Shown piece after piece: positions 46,201-57,467 of a DNA stretch of 64,000 nucleotides. The position numbers and the translations under genes were made by a program. Source of the stretch: Burhinus oedicnemus (lineage: Eukaryota > Chordata > Aves > Charadriiformes > Burhinidae); assembly GCA_008921705.1 (NCBI GenBank), contig VFFE01007100.1, positions 2,228,190 through 2,292,189 of the forward strand, given 5' to 3'. The notes under the pieces were generated by a model that saw nothing but the letters and a program-made list of their open reading frames with translations, was not told where the DNA came from and searched no databases. Every line of letters begins with the position of its first letter. Position 1 is the first letter of the stretch.

Positions 46201-49200
46201 TTGAGCTTAGACTAGAGCAGACTCTGCATCCGGGAAGCCATAAGCTCTGGCAGTGCAAGGAAGAGCTGCTTTCCCTCGTCCCTGGTGGGAGAGCCATAGG
46301 CCAAATGTATTTAATTCACTGAAATAATTAATACAGGAGGGCTGGGTTTCCAGCGTTATAGCTCAGTTCTGCAGCCCTGTTTTCACCTGGACTTCCTCCC
46401 CAGAGCTAATGTGAATGTTTGCAGCTCTAAGCTTGGGCGCCAGCTCTTGGCAGAGGGCATGCAGTGCAGAGAGCCCCTCCGGAACTGAGGGGACCCAGGG
46501 ATGTCCCCTACACATCTACAGCTCCTCCTGTTTGGAGGCGTTTCTTAATTTCCTCAGCTCAGCTGCTAATTCTCCCACCTAGCATGTGTCTTCAGAACAG
46601 ACTTTGGATTAAAGACCAAAAATAGAAAGGGACATCAAATATATTAGTTTGATTTGCAGAGCAGCACCCCAGGGCGCATCCTCACCCCCTCTCCCATCGC
46701 TCGCTGCCCGTCTGCCCTGAGCCTGTGGCCGTTGCCAACCTCCAACATGCTTTGTCCCCAGCAGCTCACAGTACGTGAAGGACGATGCTGGAGCAGAGTC
46801 ACCTTGGTTATGTGCCAGCACAACACCTCGGGAGATCACTAAAAAGGTGGAAGGAAAGATAAAGATAAAAGTTGGCTGTTAAAAGGCAGCCCAGGTACCG
46901 GTGGCTTTTCCCTGCGCAGGTTCTGCTCTTCAGATCAGCCAGCGCGTGGCAGCCTGGCACGTTGAGCTTTTCTCTCCGTGACTCCCAGGCCCGTTTTCTG
47001 TGAGGAAATGGCTAATCTCAATGTGCTTTTAATTGCTTAGCTTCAAAGAAAAATGTTACTCCTATGTATGGCTGAAGATTTAGCACTTTATACCGAGCTC
47101 TTAGAAGATCAGGGAGTTTTAGATTTGATGGGGGATGGGACAAAAAGGAAAAAACCCACCTCCCCCAGTGCTTCAGTCTCCCAGAGAGGAAAAGGTCCTT
47201 CAAATGACGGTGTCTGGACTGGCTTTGAGCAGTCCTGGAGCCAGCTCTGCCTGCCCCATGCCCAGGATGCTGCAGCCAGGCAGCCTCCTTCCCTCCCTCC
47301 CTCCCTCCCTCCATCCCTCCCGGCTGCCCGTGGGTGCAGCCGCATCCCTGTGGGGCTGTGGGTGCAGTGTCCCCCCCCACCCTGTGCCGCCAGCAGCCAC
47401 GCGATCTTCCAGCAATTCCTCCCGAAACTGAGAGAGGCTGCACCGCTGCTCCTTGCTGCGTGGGTTGGGGCAAACCCTTGTGTTTCTCATGGCTCCGTGC
47501 TCTGGCCACCTGCCCAAGGGGACGGGAGGGTGCTCGTGCATCCGGGGAGAGCGCTGGCATGGCTCTGCCCACTCCATAGCTGCAGCGCTGCCATGCTGTG
47601 CACCTGCCTGGGTGGCCCCAGCCGTGTCCCAGGGCGGCGTGCCTCATCCCCAGCGCCGGAGGTGCGGGCAGCTCAGGGTCACAACCCCTCTCTCCGCTCC
47701 CCCTCGCCCATGGGAAGCCATCCTCACCCCGATCCCTCTGCCGCAGGCAACAAGTTCTCACCCTGCCATGCCGGAGTGCTGCTGCTGTGTGTCTGGGCGT
47801 ACGCCCTGATGTTTGCCACGGCGCCCCTGGCCGAGTGGGGCAGCTACGGCCCCGAGCCCTACGGGACAGCCTGCTGCATCACATGGAAAGCCTCGAGCAA
47901 GGAGGCCACGCTCTACATCCTCGCCCTCTTCATCTTCTGCTACCTTCTCCCCTGCCTCCTCATCCTCGTCTCCTACTCGCTGATCCTCTGGACGGTGCGG
48001 GTGTCCCGGAGAGCCGTCAGGCAGCACACGTCCCCCCAGCGCAGAGCCCGCAGCGTGCACAGCCTGGTCGTGAAGGTAGGGGTGGTGCAGGGTCTCGGGG
48101 TGGTGCGGGGTCTTGGGGTGCCCCCTGCCCCAGCCCACTGCCCCGTGGGCAGGAGAACACGGCAGGACCCCTTCTGCCAGCCGGCGGTGTCTGCTGCTCC
48201 TGATGAATTCTCCAGGTGTTTGTATCAGTGTGGGTAATAACACATTTCTCCTCATTTAAAGCCATCAGGTGGAGGAGTTTTCATTTTAAATTACGTTGAA
48301 AAAGATCATAAAAAGAGCTTGCATGAGTCATTGTTCCCCAGACTACAAGCTAATACTATAATTTACCAAGGATATGTCAAAAAAAAAAAGTGGATACCCT
48401 TTAAAAAAACCCAAACACGAAAGAAAACAGCTTGCAAGCCTGGCCTCAAAGGAAATGTTCGTGTCTGCTTAGAGGAGGGGGGTCTGAGCACGGCCCGTTT
48501 CCAGAGCCTCTCGGTTGGTCTGCACCCTGGCACACAGATTGCCGGTGGGATCTGAGCGCTGCCAAAAGGCTGTTGGAGTCCGATGCTGACCTGGTCCCAG
48601 CCAGGTCACTGGGTGCTTCGCACCCGTCTGCCGTGGCAGGCTGAAGCAATTCCCAGGTTTCCCAGGTGGGACAGGGTGTGAGTCACTTGAAGTGAGTGCA
48701 GGTTTATGTGCCCACGCTGGGACGTGCTGAGTTGCTGCCTTGATGTCTGACACCCCGATGCTCCAGTGCGATGGGTCCAGAAGGCTGAGCACCTTTCCCT
48801 GGAGATGTGACCGACTGTTTGGAGTCCCACTGCACACGGCAGGGGTTGTCAGCATCAGGCTGGGTTTTGGGGAGGGTCAGCATCCCACGTGTGCTGCAGG
48901 AGGCTCTCAGCACTGCCGTCTCCATCTCCTTTTCTTCCAGCTGAGCATTGCTGTGTGCCTGGGGTTTCTGGCTGCCTGGACCCCTTATGCCATTGTTGCC
49001 CTGTGGGCAGTTCTCGGTGATGCCAGCCAGGTGCCGGCACTGGCCTTCGTGCTGTCGGCCGTCTTTGCCAAGTCTTCAACGCTCTACAACCCCCTGGTGT
49101 ACCTGCTCTTCAAGCCCAACTTCCAGAAGTTCCTCTCCAAAGACATGGTGCTCCTCCAGGCCATCCGCACCCTCTTCTGCTGCGGCTGCCCAAGCGCCAC

Positions 49201-49495
49201 GCTCCAGTCCTTCCCGTCCCCAGGCTTTGGTGACCACCCTGGGGCTTGCAGAAACTGCAACGACACTTTTGAGTGTTTCAGTAACTATCCCAAGTGCTAC
49301 AAACTCCCCCAGGCACCTGGCAGCTCTCCCCGGCACGCTCCCCTGGCTATCCTGGCCGATGGAGCTGCTTGCCAGCCAGGACTGAAGAGGACGGTGCAGG
49401 TGATGGTGCTCGTCACACGGAAGAGGTCAGGCCTGGGTGCTGCGAATGTAGTGGGGGAAGCCCTGCCGTTGGATATGGTGAAAGACCTTCTCTGA
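43210..49495 (+). CDS. OPN5L1: OPN5-family opsin, OPN5L1-like, complete in five coding exons
   Basis: This is a seven-helix retinal-binding receptor of the plasma membrane. Exons 43210-43297, 44898-45060, 45692-45819, 47747-48075 and 48941-49495 join in phase to 420 residues. Visible landmarks: N-glycosylation sites N3 and N6; GNS in TM1 (36-38); NLAISDL in TM2; C92 and C169 for the TM3-ECL2 disulfide; Tyr95 at the E113 position and Glu163 at the E181 counterion position; WTPY in TM6 (249-252); retinal lysine K280 in FAKSSTLYNPLVY; NPLVY (286-290); CCGC (316-319) for palmitoylation. LKVCYPAYG and GPEPYGTAC align with LKICYLSYG and VPEPFGTSC of OPN5. Cys170 directly after Cys169 matches the Cys188 that marks OPN5L1, a self-regenerating opsin that is active in the dark with all-trans retinal. 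The D/ERY motif is replaced by V116-C117-C118. OPN5L2 or another OPN5 paralogue is the main alternative. No stop or frameshift is seen. Confidence 0.82.
44898..45060 (+). CDS. OPN5L1: Opsin coding exon 2 (TM1-TM2)
   Basis: It reads IVSLSGNSLLLLVAYQKR, then KPAEFFIVNLAISDLS and ends SSFFAHR. The acceptor is CTCCACAG|GC and the donor CACAG|GTACCT. KPAEFFIVNLAISDL aligns with RPAEIMTINLAVCDL of OPN5. The longer open frame from 44558 is intron read-through. Confidence 0.85.
45692..45819 (+). CDS. OPN5L1: Opsin coding exon 3 (TM3)
   Basis: It starts WLFNQAVCTLYAFCGV and ends VCYPAYG. It contains C92 for the disulfide and the D/ERY position, here GTT TGC TGC (V-C-C). The acceptor is CCCTTGCAG|GTGG and the donor ATATG|GTAGGT. 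Confidence 0.85.
47286..47320. repeat. (CCCT)n microsatellite in opsin intron 3
   Basis: Tandem CCCT units, with one CCAT interruption near the end, lie in the intron upstream of exon 4. Confidence 0.8.
47747..48075 (+). CDS. OPN5L1: Opsin coding exon 4 (TM4, ECL2, TM5, ICL3)
   Basis: It reads from NKFSPCHAGVLLLCVWAYAL through GPEPYGTACCITWK to a TM5 rich in Leu/Phe, then a basic third loop (RVSRRAVRQHTSPQRRAR) ending VVK. The acceptor is TGCCGCAG|GCAAC and the donor GTGAAG|GTAGGG. It contains the Glu163 counterion position, disulfide Cys169 and the diagnostic Cys170. Confidence 0.88.
48941..49495 (+). CDS. OPN5L1: Opsin coding exon 5 (TM6, TM7, C-tail)
   Basis: It reads LSIAVCLGFLAAWTPYAIV, K280 in FAKSS, NPLVY, then a 130-residue tail with CCGC and a cysteine-spaced stretch CRNCNDTFECFSNYPKC. 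The acceptor is TTTTCTTCCAG|CTGAGC. It ends in TGA. No clear AATAAA is seen nearby; an A18 run lies at 49685-49702. Confidence 0.87.
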   Translation: MSIAVCLGFLAAWTPYAIVALWAVLGDASQVPALAFVLSAVFAKSSTLYNPLVYLLFKPNFQKFLSKDMVLLQAIRTLFCCGCPSATLQSFPSPGFGDHPGACRNCNDTFECFSNYPKCYKLPQAPGSSPRHAPLAILADGAACQPGLKRTVQVMVLVTRKRSGLGAANVVGEALPLDMVKDLL

Positions 49496-52300
49496 GCCCA
49501 GCCGTGCCCAGCTGTGTCCTACCAGCCCACTGGAAGACAAACCCAAGTGCAACTTTTCTCTCACCTATGTATCTGATGGGTTCCCAGCATGTTCTGCAGA
49601 TGAAGTGACGTGAAAATTTAAGACCAACCTTGCCTCCCCCTCTGGTTTGGCTCTTGCGACTCTGAGCCCGGTCTTTGCACTTGCAAAAAAAAAAAAAAAA
49701 AATAGACCCCAGTGCCTGAAACCTGCCCAGGGTGCAAGTCCAGGGTGCAGTTTCTCCTGCAGCTTGCTCTCTGGGCCCTTGGCCTTTGTTTTTCCATCCT
49801 GGTGCTCTGATAACCAAGTAGGAACTTGGTTGTCTTAAGAAACTGTGCCTGGCAGGGAGGGCTGGGGGCCAGGAGGCCCCAGGAGGCACCCTACCTCCAG
49901 CACCAGCGCCTACAGCCCTGCTGACCACGTCCTTTCCCGTCGGGGAGCAGGACTGCCCCGCTCAGCTACCTCACGTGGGATTATGAAGCATCTTTGTATA
50001 CCTCTCAAGAGACTACTCTCTGCGCAGGCTGGGTTACCCCACTCCCTTGGTTTGAATACAAACCCAGCACCATCCTGTAGATCGAAATGGGAGCTTGTCT
50101 TTAGAGTAAGGATTTGGGGTTAAAATAATCCTGGTGCGAGTAACAGCAGTCCCAGGTCATGCTCTCCAGGCAGAGAAGGGTGAATCTGAGGCCGAGCACC
50201 ATCCTGGAGATGGGGCTGTGGCTGTAGGGTGTCTCCCAGCGGCTGGGATGATGGGGCAGCTGCTGCCCTCTGCACTGCTGCGCCGGGGAGCAGCTGCCTG
50301 GGCAACAGCATCCCGTGGGCTTGTGGTCAGCGTTCGGAGATCAGTATGGTCAGTTCGGCCACGGGAAGAGTCTGGGATGAAAAGAACCAAGAAGCTGTGA
50401 AAGGCCCCGATGCAAAGCCATCCATGGAAAAGTCCCCACGTTATGCGCCGCGGCAGGCGCAGGGCGGGCTTGCAGATGTCTGTCTCCAGTAGCACACTGG
50501 CAGCCCTGCGGTGAAGCTCACCCGGGGCTGAGCCTGGGGGCTCCCCGTCCCACCCCCAGCACCGAGCCGCTTGTGTGCCGGGCCTTGGGCATGGCAGGAG
50601 CGGGTTTTGCTTTGCAGGGGGTGAATAACATGGCCAGGGTGCTGAGAGAGTTGGTTGTGCCCCAAAAAATTAAAGGATGCATTCAAGGTGATGAGAAGAG
50701 TCAGTAGCACAGGTGGGAAACGTGCTGCCCTCCGGCACCTGGCTGGCCAGTTACTCATGGGAGCGCTTTACGTTGTCACTGGTTAACGAACACCACCACA
50801 AACCACACCACAACCCATCGCCCGAGCTGCAGCGTTAAATTGTGGACGTGCTAAATGGGAACAGTGAACCGTTTTCTGCACCGAGAGCTGGGAAACAGCC
50901 GCTGCCCCCGACGCCGTCGCTGGCTGCGCTCTCCCTGCCGGCTCTGCCTGCCAGTAAGCCGACCCCGAGCTCTCCCTCCTCCCTCCGCTCTCCAGATATT
51001 CCTATTTTTAGCAGTCGCTCCCAGAACCGGGATGTATCACTGCCTTTTCTTAGCACAGATACAGCAGCCTCCTCTCTTCCGAGGACCCAGAGCACTTCAC
51101 AGAAGACCCGCGAGCTGCAGGGGCGTGCAGAAATACAGGGGGGCAGGGGTGCTCCCGGGGGAGCGGACGGCAGATGCCCACCGCCGGCCATGTCAGCTAC
51201 AAACCTGGTGCCGCTGAACCCAGGCGTTAACAATACCCAGGTTTTTGACCTCGATGTTATGGCCCGATTCCAGTGTCAGCGGCACCGGAGCCAGTGCGAG
51301 CTCCGCGGTGGGGAAAGCGGTCACTGCGTGCAGAGGCACCCGGCGAAGCAGCGATGGGTGCTGGGGTGCGGGTGGTCCTGCCCCTGCTTTCCCCGTCTGT
51401 GCCATCGTTGCCGGCTGCTGCTGCACAGCTCTGATTAGCGCACGACAGCATGGCAGTCGTGGCACTTGCTTTTGTCCCTTGGTCATTTCCACTTAGCCAC
51501 TTTACCTAGCGGTTTCCCCGTGCCAGGAGAGGGTCACCGATACCTCTGGGGTGCCCTTGTATCCTCCCCGGGACGGTTCTGCCCACGTGCGATACCTGCG
51601 GGTGCAGACGGTTGGGGCAGGGCAGGGTTTACGCACAAGATCCAAGTAATAACTGAAAGGCCACGTGGGGAGTGACACTCCGGCCTGCGCTTCCTCCTCC
51701 TGCTATGCAAAAAAACCCCCGCCTGACCCAAAGATGTGCAATATTGGCAAAACGCTGCAAACAAACAAAGGAAAATCAGGGCAGCCAGTAAAGAGAGAGG
51801 ACAAAGTTTCCAGCGTGGGTGCAGGTTTCCAGGAGGGTCAGTCACCTCCCGGCCCGGGGCACGGCTGCTTCCCACCCCGCAGCTCGTCCCGGGCATCCCG
51901 GCACACGAGGGAATCACAAGCACTCGGTGTCTCTGCTGACTAGTCATTGTGTTCTAGAAATTGTATGTTTTTAAAGTAAATTCGCTCATGCAAAACTGGC
52001 GTTCGACTCGGTTCAGTTACGTGTTAGCGGCTGCGCTGCGGGATAAATGGAAATGCCGCTGCTGCGCGTGGGCAGGCTCGGTGCTGCGGGTGAGCCATCG
52101 CAGCGACAGGGCACGGCCCATCGGCCGGGGACGCGGGGCAAGCAAGCTTCTCCTTGCCCAGTAGCCCAGCTTTCCTCCTGCCGGGGTGAAGCAGCGCCGG
52201 TGCGGCCGGCGGGATGAGGCCCTGCCGCACAGCTCCGTGCTGGGGCTGCACCCTGCCCTCTGCCACCTTGGCCAAGCCCCGGCTGTACCTGCTGCCCATC
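49496..52300. other. Opsin 3' flank, no gene seen
   Basis: GC-rich non-coding sequence with an A18 run at 49685-49702. Open frames here are chance products of high GC content. The opsin poly(A) site cannot be placed. Confidence 0.5.
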
Positions 52301-52350
52301 GCCGCCCTGGGGGAGAGGAGCCTCCAGAAAGGTGGCCAAGGGCTGATTTC
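52301..52350 (+). repeat. 50-bp direct repeat, left copy flanking a CR1
   Basis: It starts GCCGCCCTGGGGGAGAGGAG and ends GGGCTGATTTC directly before the CR1. It matches 52586-52635 at 47 of 50 positions by eye. Confidence 0.93.
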
Positions 52351-52585
52351 ATAGAATCATATCGAATCATCTAGGTTGGAAGGGACCTTTGAGATCACCA
52401 AGTCCAACCATCAACCTGACGTTTCCAAATCCACCACTAAACCATGTCCCTCAGCACCACGTCTACACCTCTTTTAAAAACCTCCAGGGATGGTGATTCC
52501 ACCACTGCCCTGGGCAGCCTGTTCCAATGCTTGATCACCCTTCCGGTGAAGAAATTTTTCCTAATATCCACTCTAAACCTCCCCT
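52351..52585 (-). mobile_element. Short CR1 LINE insertion flanked by direct repeats
   Basis: The plus strand begins ATAGAATCATATCGAATCAT and continues AGGTTGGAAGGGACCTTTGAG and CAAGTCCAACCATCAACC, the reverse complement of the CR1 3' end. The minus strand encodes a C-terminal ORF2 scrap ([32 protein letters not shown]). It is only 235 bp, so heavily 5'-truncated. It sits exactly between two 50-bp direct repeats that look like a target-site duplication. Confidence 0.93.
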
Positions 52586-52635
52586 GCCACCCTGGGGGAG
52601 AGGAGCCTCCAGAAAGGTGGCTGAGGGCTGATTTC
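52586..52635 (+). repeat. 50-bp direct repeat, right copy flanking a CR1
   Basis: It starts GCCACCCTGGGGGAGAGGAG and ends GGGCTGATTTC. It differs from the left copy at three positions and directly follows the 5'-truncated end of the CR1. Confidence 0.93.
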
Positions 52636-55065
52636 CCACCGGAGGACAAGAACACGAAGGGCTGCTGCCATCTCCTGGGGGCTCTCAGGGTATGGCCGCC
52701 CTGGGATGCTCGGGGGCCAAGGACATGACCCTGGCCAGGCTGGTGCTTTGGGCTGTGACAGGCTCAGGGACACAGCGTGGTCCAGCCACCGATGCAGCGT
52801 TGGGTCCCTGCTTTGCTTCCCAGCTCCCCTTGCCTGCCGCTTTGTCCTCTGCTAGATAAAAAATACTGTGGTCCAGAAATCACCTAAAGGAGACAGGAAA
52901 CAAAAAAAATATCTCCAAAATCCCCCAGGTCCTTTATTACTCCAGGAAAACCCCAGATTGGTGTCTTCGTCTTTAGTTTGGTGTGAGAATGCGTAACATT
53001 GAGAGCAGGTAATACTGAGTGTGCTTTAATCTACATTCACAGAGACACTCCTGCTGCGGGGGAGTCCAGGCGGCGGCACTGCAGCCACTTAGCAGAATCC
53101 CAATGAGCGTAATTAACTCCATGCCCTGTGCCCAGGCCAAACAGCAGGTCCAGGGTCCCTCCCCGGCGCAGCCCAGGGCTGACATAACCCAGGTGCTCCT
53201 GCCTGCCAGGCTGGACCCCTGTCCCAGGGCATGGCACAGCTGGTGCCGATTTAATCAGTGTCCCCAGCTGGGAATGGTGCCATCAGCTGCCACCAATTAC
53301 CTCTGGACAAGAGACACCCCCCCCCAGAGCAGCTCCTGTGGTGGCTGCTGGTGGGGTGAGCCTGGTGCTGTGAGGAGGATGGTGGCTTCGTCCCTCGGGG
53401 CTGAGGTAGGGTCTGCGCTAGCTGCTGCGGTCGGGCAGGGTTTGGGAGGTGGTTGCTGGTTGTGAGAACCGGTTTCTTTAGCTTTTGGTGCTGCTGCAGC
53501 CTGGCCCCCAGCTCTGAGCAGGGTGGGGAGGGGGGCTGGGGGCTGCGGTGCCGTGGTGCTGCTCGGTGAGAGCCGGGTCCTGGTGCAGGGAAGAAGCCAG
53601 GGCTGCCTTGGTGTGGGTTTGGCACCTGGATGGGCGTGCTATGGTCACTGCGTTTCCTGCTCAGCACTGCTGAGTGAGAGGACTTGTGCCTTTTACTGGT
53701 GGTGACTTCATTTTCAAATACCCATTGTATTCCAAGCTCAATCAGCCTCTTGCGGTTGAAGGCGCTGAGGCAAGCGCAGACACGCGTGCTCCATTGATCT
53801 ATACATAAATGATATACAGTTACCAAAATCCCAGCCTGAGCCAGAAAACCTGCAGCAGGAAATCTCAAAGAGAGAGATTCCCTCCCAAAGGCAAGCTGAC
53901 AGCGGTCTGTTACAGCCGTAAGGCAGTTCCAAAAGCTAGTTGGCCAATTCTGGGATTATTTTCTGCCCAAACCTCCCATGATTGCACATCCATCAGTGTC
54001 GTAAAATCCCTTTGGTATTAACCTGATTGTTATAGGGCAATAACCCCCTGGGATTCCTGTGTTCCCCCACCGACGGCACCGCAGGGCTCTGGGATACGCG
54101 GTTTGCTCGCTGTGACTCTGTTAATACCCTGCAAAGCAGCAGCATTGCCAGGACACCTTCTCCTCTGCTGCCTGACCTTGAAGGCAAGCAGGGGAGCGAT
54201 GTGCTCCTGGCCCTCTCGGGAGAGCCCCAGCCGGGCAGGGGTTTAGGTTTGAAAGAGAATTTAAGGGTGGATGAAAGCAGCCGGCGTGTATCCGCACAGC
54301 CTTCCCACTCCTCCTGGGGACATGGGCACGCTCCTCAAATCAGTGTCGTGTCCCACCAACCTCGGCTGCGCATGGGGCCGGACCCTGGAGCGACGCAGCA
54401 TCCTGCAGCTGGATGTGTGATAGCACCGGCAAAAGGGGTGGTGTGTGCTCTGAGCCTCTCTCCGCATTTATCAAATGGCTTCACCCAAAGGCTGTCCCTT
54501 CCTGTGTCCTCCAGACCCCAGGAGCAGTCTCTAGGACCATGTCTCACAGCGGTCATGGCCAGTAAAATGGGACTTTTACATGAAAGAAGCTGAGAATAAA
54601 TGTCGTTCTTCTGCCACTTCCCTCTCGGCTCCTGTCTGGCTAGCAGGCTCGGCTAAGGGTAGCAGTGGCTAGGTTGCGTACAAATATGAACCTCAGGGGG
54701 AAAAAAAAATACCTGTCCTTTGAGTTTAACTTCTATTAACACTGATTCTGTGAACTGGCTTGGCAAGGACAGCTTCACCTCAAACGAGGTGACTGGTGCC
54801 TGCTGGGCTCCCCTCGGAGCCGCTCCGAGACCTCAGGGACATGCTCTACCCTTCTGCTTGGTTTTCAGTTTGCCATGGATGGAAAAAACTCGGAACAACT
54901 GGAGGTGTCCTGCAGCCAGGGCACATCAACCCAAATGTCCCCAGGGCCCACCGTGAGCTGTGTTCCACCAAAACGGGATCGCTCAGGGGCCTGAGGGCAC
55001 AACAGCACACTGCAAGGTGGCAGGGAAGCCATGTGTCCTAGGAAAGGAAAAATGGGGAATAAGGT
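52636..55065. other. Gene-poor interval
   Basis: No supported gene or RNA in 2.4 kb. The longest open frame (minus strand 53251-53868) shows no recognisable domain or splice context. Confidence 0.5.
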
Positions 55066-55387
55066 GACTGTCAAGGAAGGTCAGCAAAATTATAAACGAA
55101 TGTGAAAATCAGTCATTGACATAACAGGAGAAATTTCTTCCAGTGGTTCCAAACTACGGAGGTTAATGTGTAGTTTGAGCGGAAACGAAGTCTTAACTCC
55201 AAGTTGTGACAAGTGCAGCGGGCACCTTCTGAAGTTTCAGTGCAGTTTCTTTTTAAACAATGCCTTCCCCTCCCCTCCCCTTCCCGCCTCCAAACATTCC
55301 TCCAGCTTAATTGCTTCAGAGTGATTTCATTACTTCTGGCTGTGGTGGTTAATTGAGTTATAAAACCCTGCTAGCCTGTGGCTCTCG
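55066..55387 (+). repeat. Diverged duplicate segment, copy 1
   Basis: It shares ordered blocks with 57657-57964: TGACTGTC at the start, GGTTCCAAACTACGGAGGTTA against GGTTCCGAAATAAGGAAGTTA, and TTAATTGCTTCAGAGTGATT followed by TCATTACTTCTGGCT. The copies are in the same orientation, 2.6 kb apart. The middle third has drifted most (a C-rich tract is present only here). This could be an old segmental duplication, a duplicated regulatory element or two copies of an unknown interspersed repeat. Confidence 0.75.
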
Positions 55388-57467
55388 GCTGTTGGGCTGC
55401 TGTTGGACTCCCCACCAGCAGGACTGGGAGCGGGACCAGCCTCCCCAGCAGCTCCACGCTCTGGCAGGTCCCACACAGGCTCATCCAACTCCTGTTCAAG
55501 TTTAAAGTGGGAATTGCTGATGAAGATCCCATCGGCTCAGATCAGAGCTGCACTCAGCCCATACCACTGTTCCAAGTAATGGCCAGCCACCCCTTGCATC
55601 CAGAGCCTCGTACCTCCAAAATCAGTGGTGGCACAAAAGCTGATGGTGCACGTTCCCCTCTGCTGTCTGTGCTCTGGCTGTGTCATCTCCTGTGGCCCTG
55701 TTCTTCTCCAAGGCTGGGCAGCCCTCAGCCACAGTCTGTGCCGCTGACCCTCCAACACAGCCCCACGGGTGGAAAGCTCCTCTCTGGGGTGGGTGACCTC
55801 ACCTGCAGGCTGCACAGTCGCTGGGAAAAGGCGAAGGGTGTTTAACAAGCAAAGCTCAGAGCCCGGGTCTTTCTTTCCAAAGGTTAAGCTCCTGAAAGGC
55901 AGACAATGACTATTGCTTTCTGTCCTTTTATGGCAGCTTTTAGATTAGGCTGGAGAAATAGCCCGTAGGTGCTTTAACGTTTAAAATAAATGAGTGTCTC
56001 TTGGTGTGGTTGAGTTAAAAATAACATCTTCATCATGATGAAACCAAGGCAGGGAAAGCTGGAGGTGTTCGCTCGCATTCGGCTGGTGAGTCACGAGCAG
56101 GCTGGGGCTGGGGTCTGGCTCTCGGGCACCCGGGCAATGATGGGGCTCAAAGGTAGCGCAGGTTGTGCCGAAACCAGGCTTTATGGTAACGGTCACTTAT
56201 CAGTGACTGCCACGCGGGTGTCCCGGTGCCCACAGCCATGTCACTCTGTGGGGGACAGGAGTGGTGATGGCATGTCTGCAGGAAGGACATGCTGGAGCCC
56301 CATCGTGTGCTCCATCATGTCTTATGGGTGAGAGCTGGGAGCTCTCCCTGGCTGAGCATCCGCTGGTCACCGTGTGGCAGCCCTGCCCGGGGAGGGGGTG
56401 GTTGGGTGCTGGCATGAGGACCGTGCTCGGTGCAGCCGTCCCGATGGGGGGTGTGAGGGAGTGGGGCAGGCAGGGGCATCCCCTCCCTGCCTGGCACAGG
56501 GGTTGCTGTCAGGCTGGCCGGTCTGACCATAGTTTTAGTAGCCCCAAGAATCAAGCAGCTCAGCGGGGATTTTGACTAGTGGGGAAACTGAGGCACAGAG
56601 CAGGCGTTGTGAGCTGGCAGTGGTGACAAGGCAGAGCGGGTTTGCTGTCCTCTTGAGCAGTGGGGTGACACCTGGTAAAAGCCCCTGTTGTCTTAGGGAA
56701 GAGGATCTGCAGGGTGTCCCACCTCCTCTCCCATGGCATGGTGGTGCCAGCCTGCATCTGCTGGGCGAGGTGGCCAGCCAGGTCATCTCTTCCCGCTGCA
56801 GGGATCGCTGCTTCCTGGCACAGCCTGCCGGGAGGGAAAGGGAGTCCGCTCCCTGCAGCCCCCACCGTGGACTAGCCGTGTCACTGCCATTCCTTGGGGG
56901 CTTTGCCCAGCCGTGCAGTAAATGATGGGAGGAGAGCCTTCTCCTTGTTTTCTGTGAGCAGCTCTGTTGCATCCTGAATCAGGCAGGGCTGCCGAGCTTG
57001 GGGAAATGCCTGCTCTGTGCCAGCACCCCGGGGGTGGCTGCGGAGTTTCGGTGACTCTCCCGCTCCTGGGCCAACACCGTGCCCGTGGGCACATCACCGG
57101 CACAGCAGTGGGGAACTGGGGCTGGGCTCAGCCCTGCCCGGCAGCGGGGGCTTCTGGTTGCCATTGCTGCTCCCCACTGCGGGTGATGGGTTTTGCCATC
57201 AGCAGCCAAGGCACTGTGTCACGGGCTAACACAGGGCTGCGGGACAGGCTGGAAGAGGGAAAAATAACTTTTGGGAGGCTCTGAGCTGCCCAAAGCTGCA
57301 CTCTGGGCTCCCCCTGCCTCTCCTTTGCATGGCTCCTTAGTTGTCAAAAGGAACAGCCACTGGACTTGTAGCCTGGCAGAACTTCAGGGCTTCTGTAATG
57401 CAGATGTTACTAATTACACTTCCTGCTGGTTCCATATGTAAGGGAGCAGAAACCCCCCCCAAGTTTA
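55388..57467. other. Gene-poor interval between the duplicate copies
   Basis: GC-rich non-coding sequence. The only recognisable item is a MIR-like remnant at 56578-56645. Confidence 0.5.
56578..56645 (+). repeat. MIR-like SINE remnant
   Basis: GTGGGGAAACTGAGGCACAG followed by AGCTGGCAGTGGTGACAAGG and GGCAGAGC resembles the MIR core (GGGGAAACTGAGGCACAGAG...GCAGAGC) in order. Confidence 0.55.

Noticed and set aside
47053..48237. 394-codon frame taken as one exon
   Set aside because: Only 47747-48075 matches the opsin. The upstream part crosses a CCCT microsatellite and has no family similarity.
50842..51438. 198-codon plus-strand frame downstream of the opsin
   Set aside because: A GC-rich region with several frames open on both strands, no domain and no splice context.
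53251..53868. 205-codon minus-strand frame
   Set aside because: Pro/Ser/His-rich low-complexity translation without a recognisable domain. Overlapping open frames exist on the other strand.
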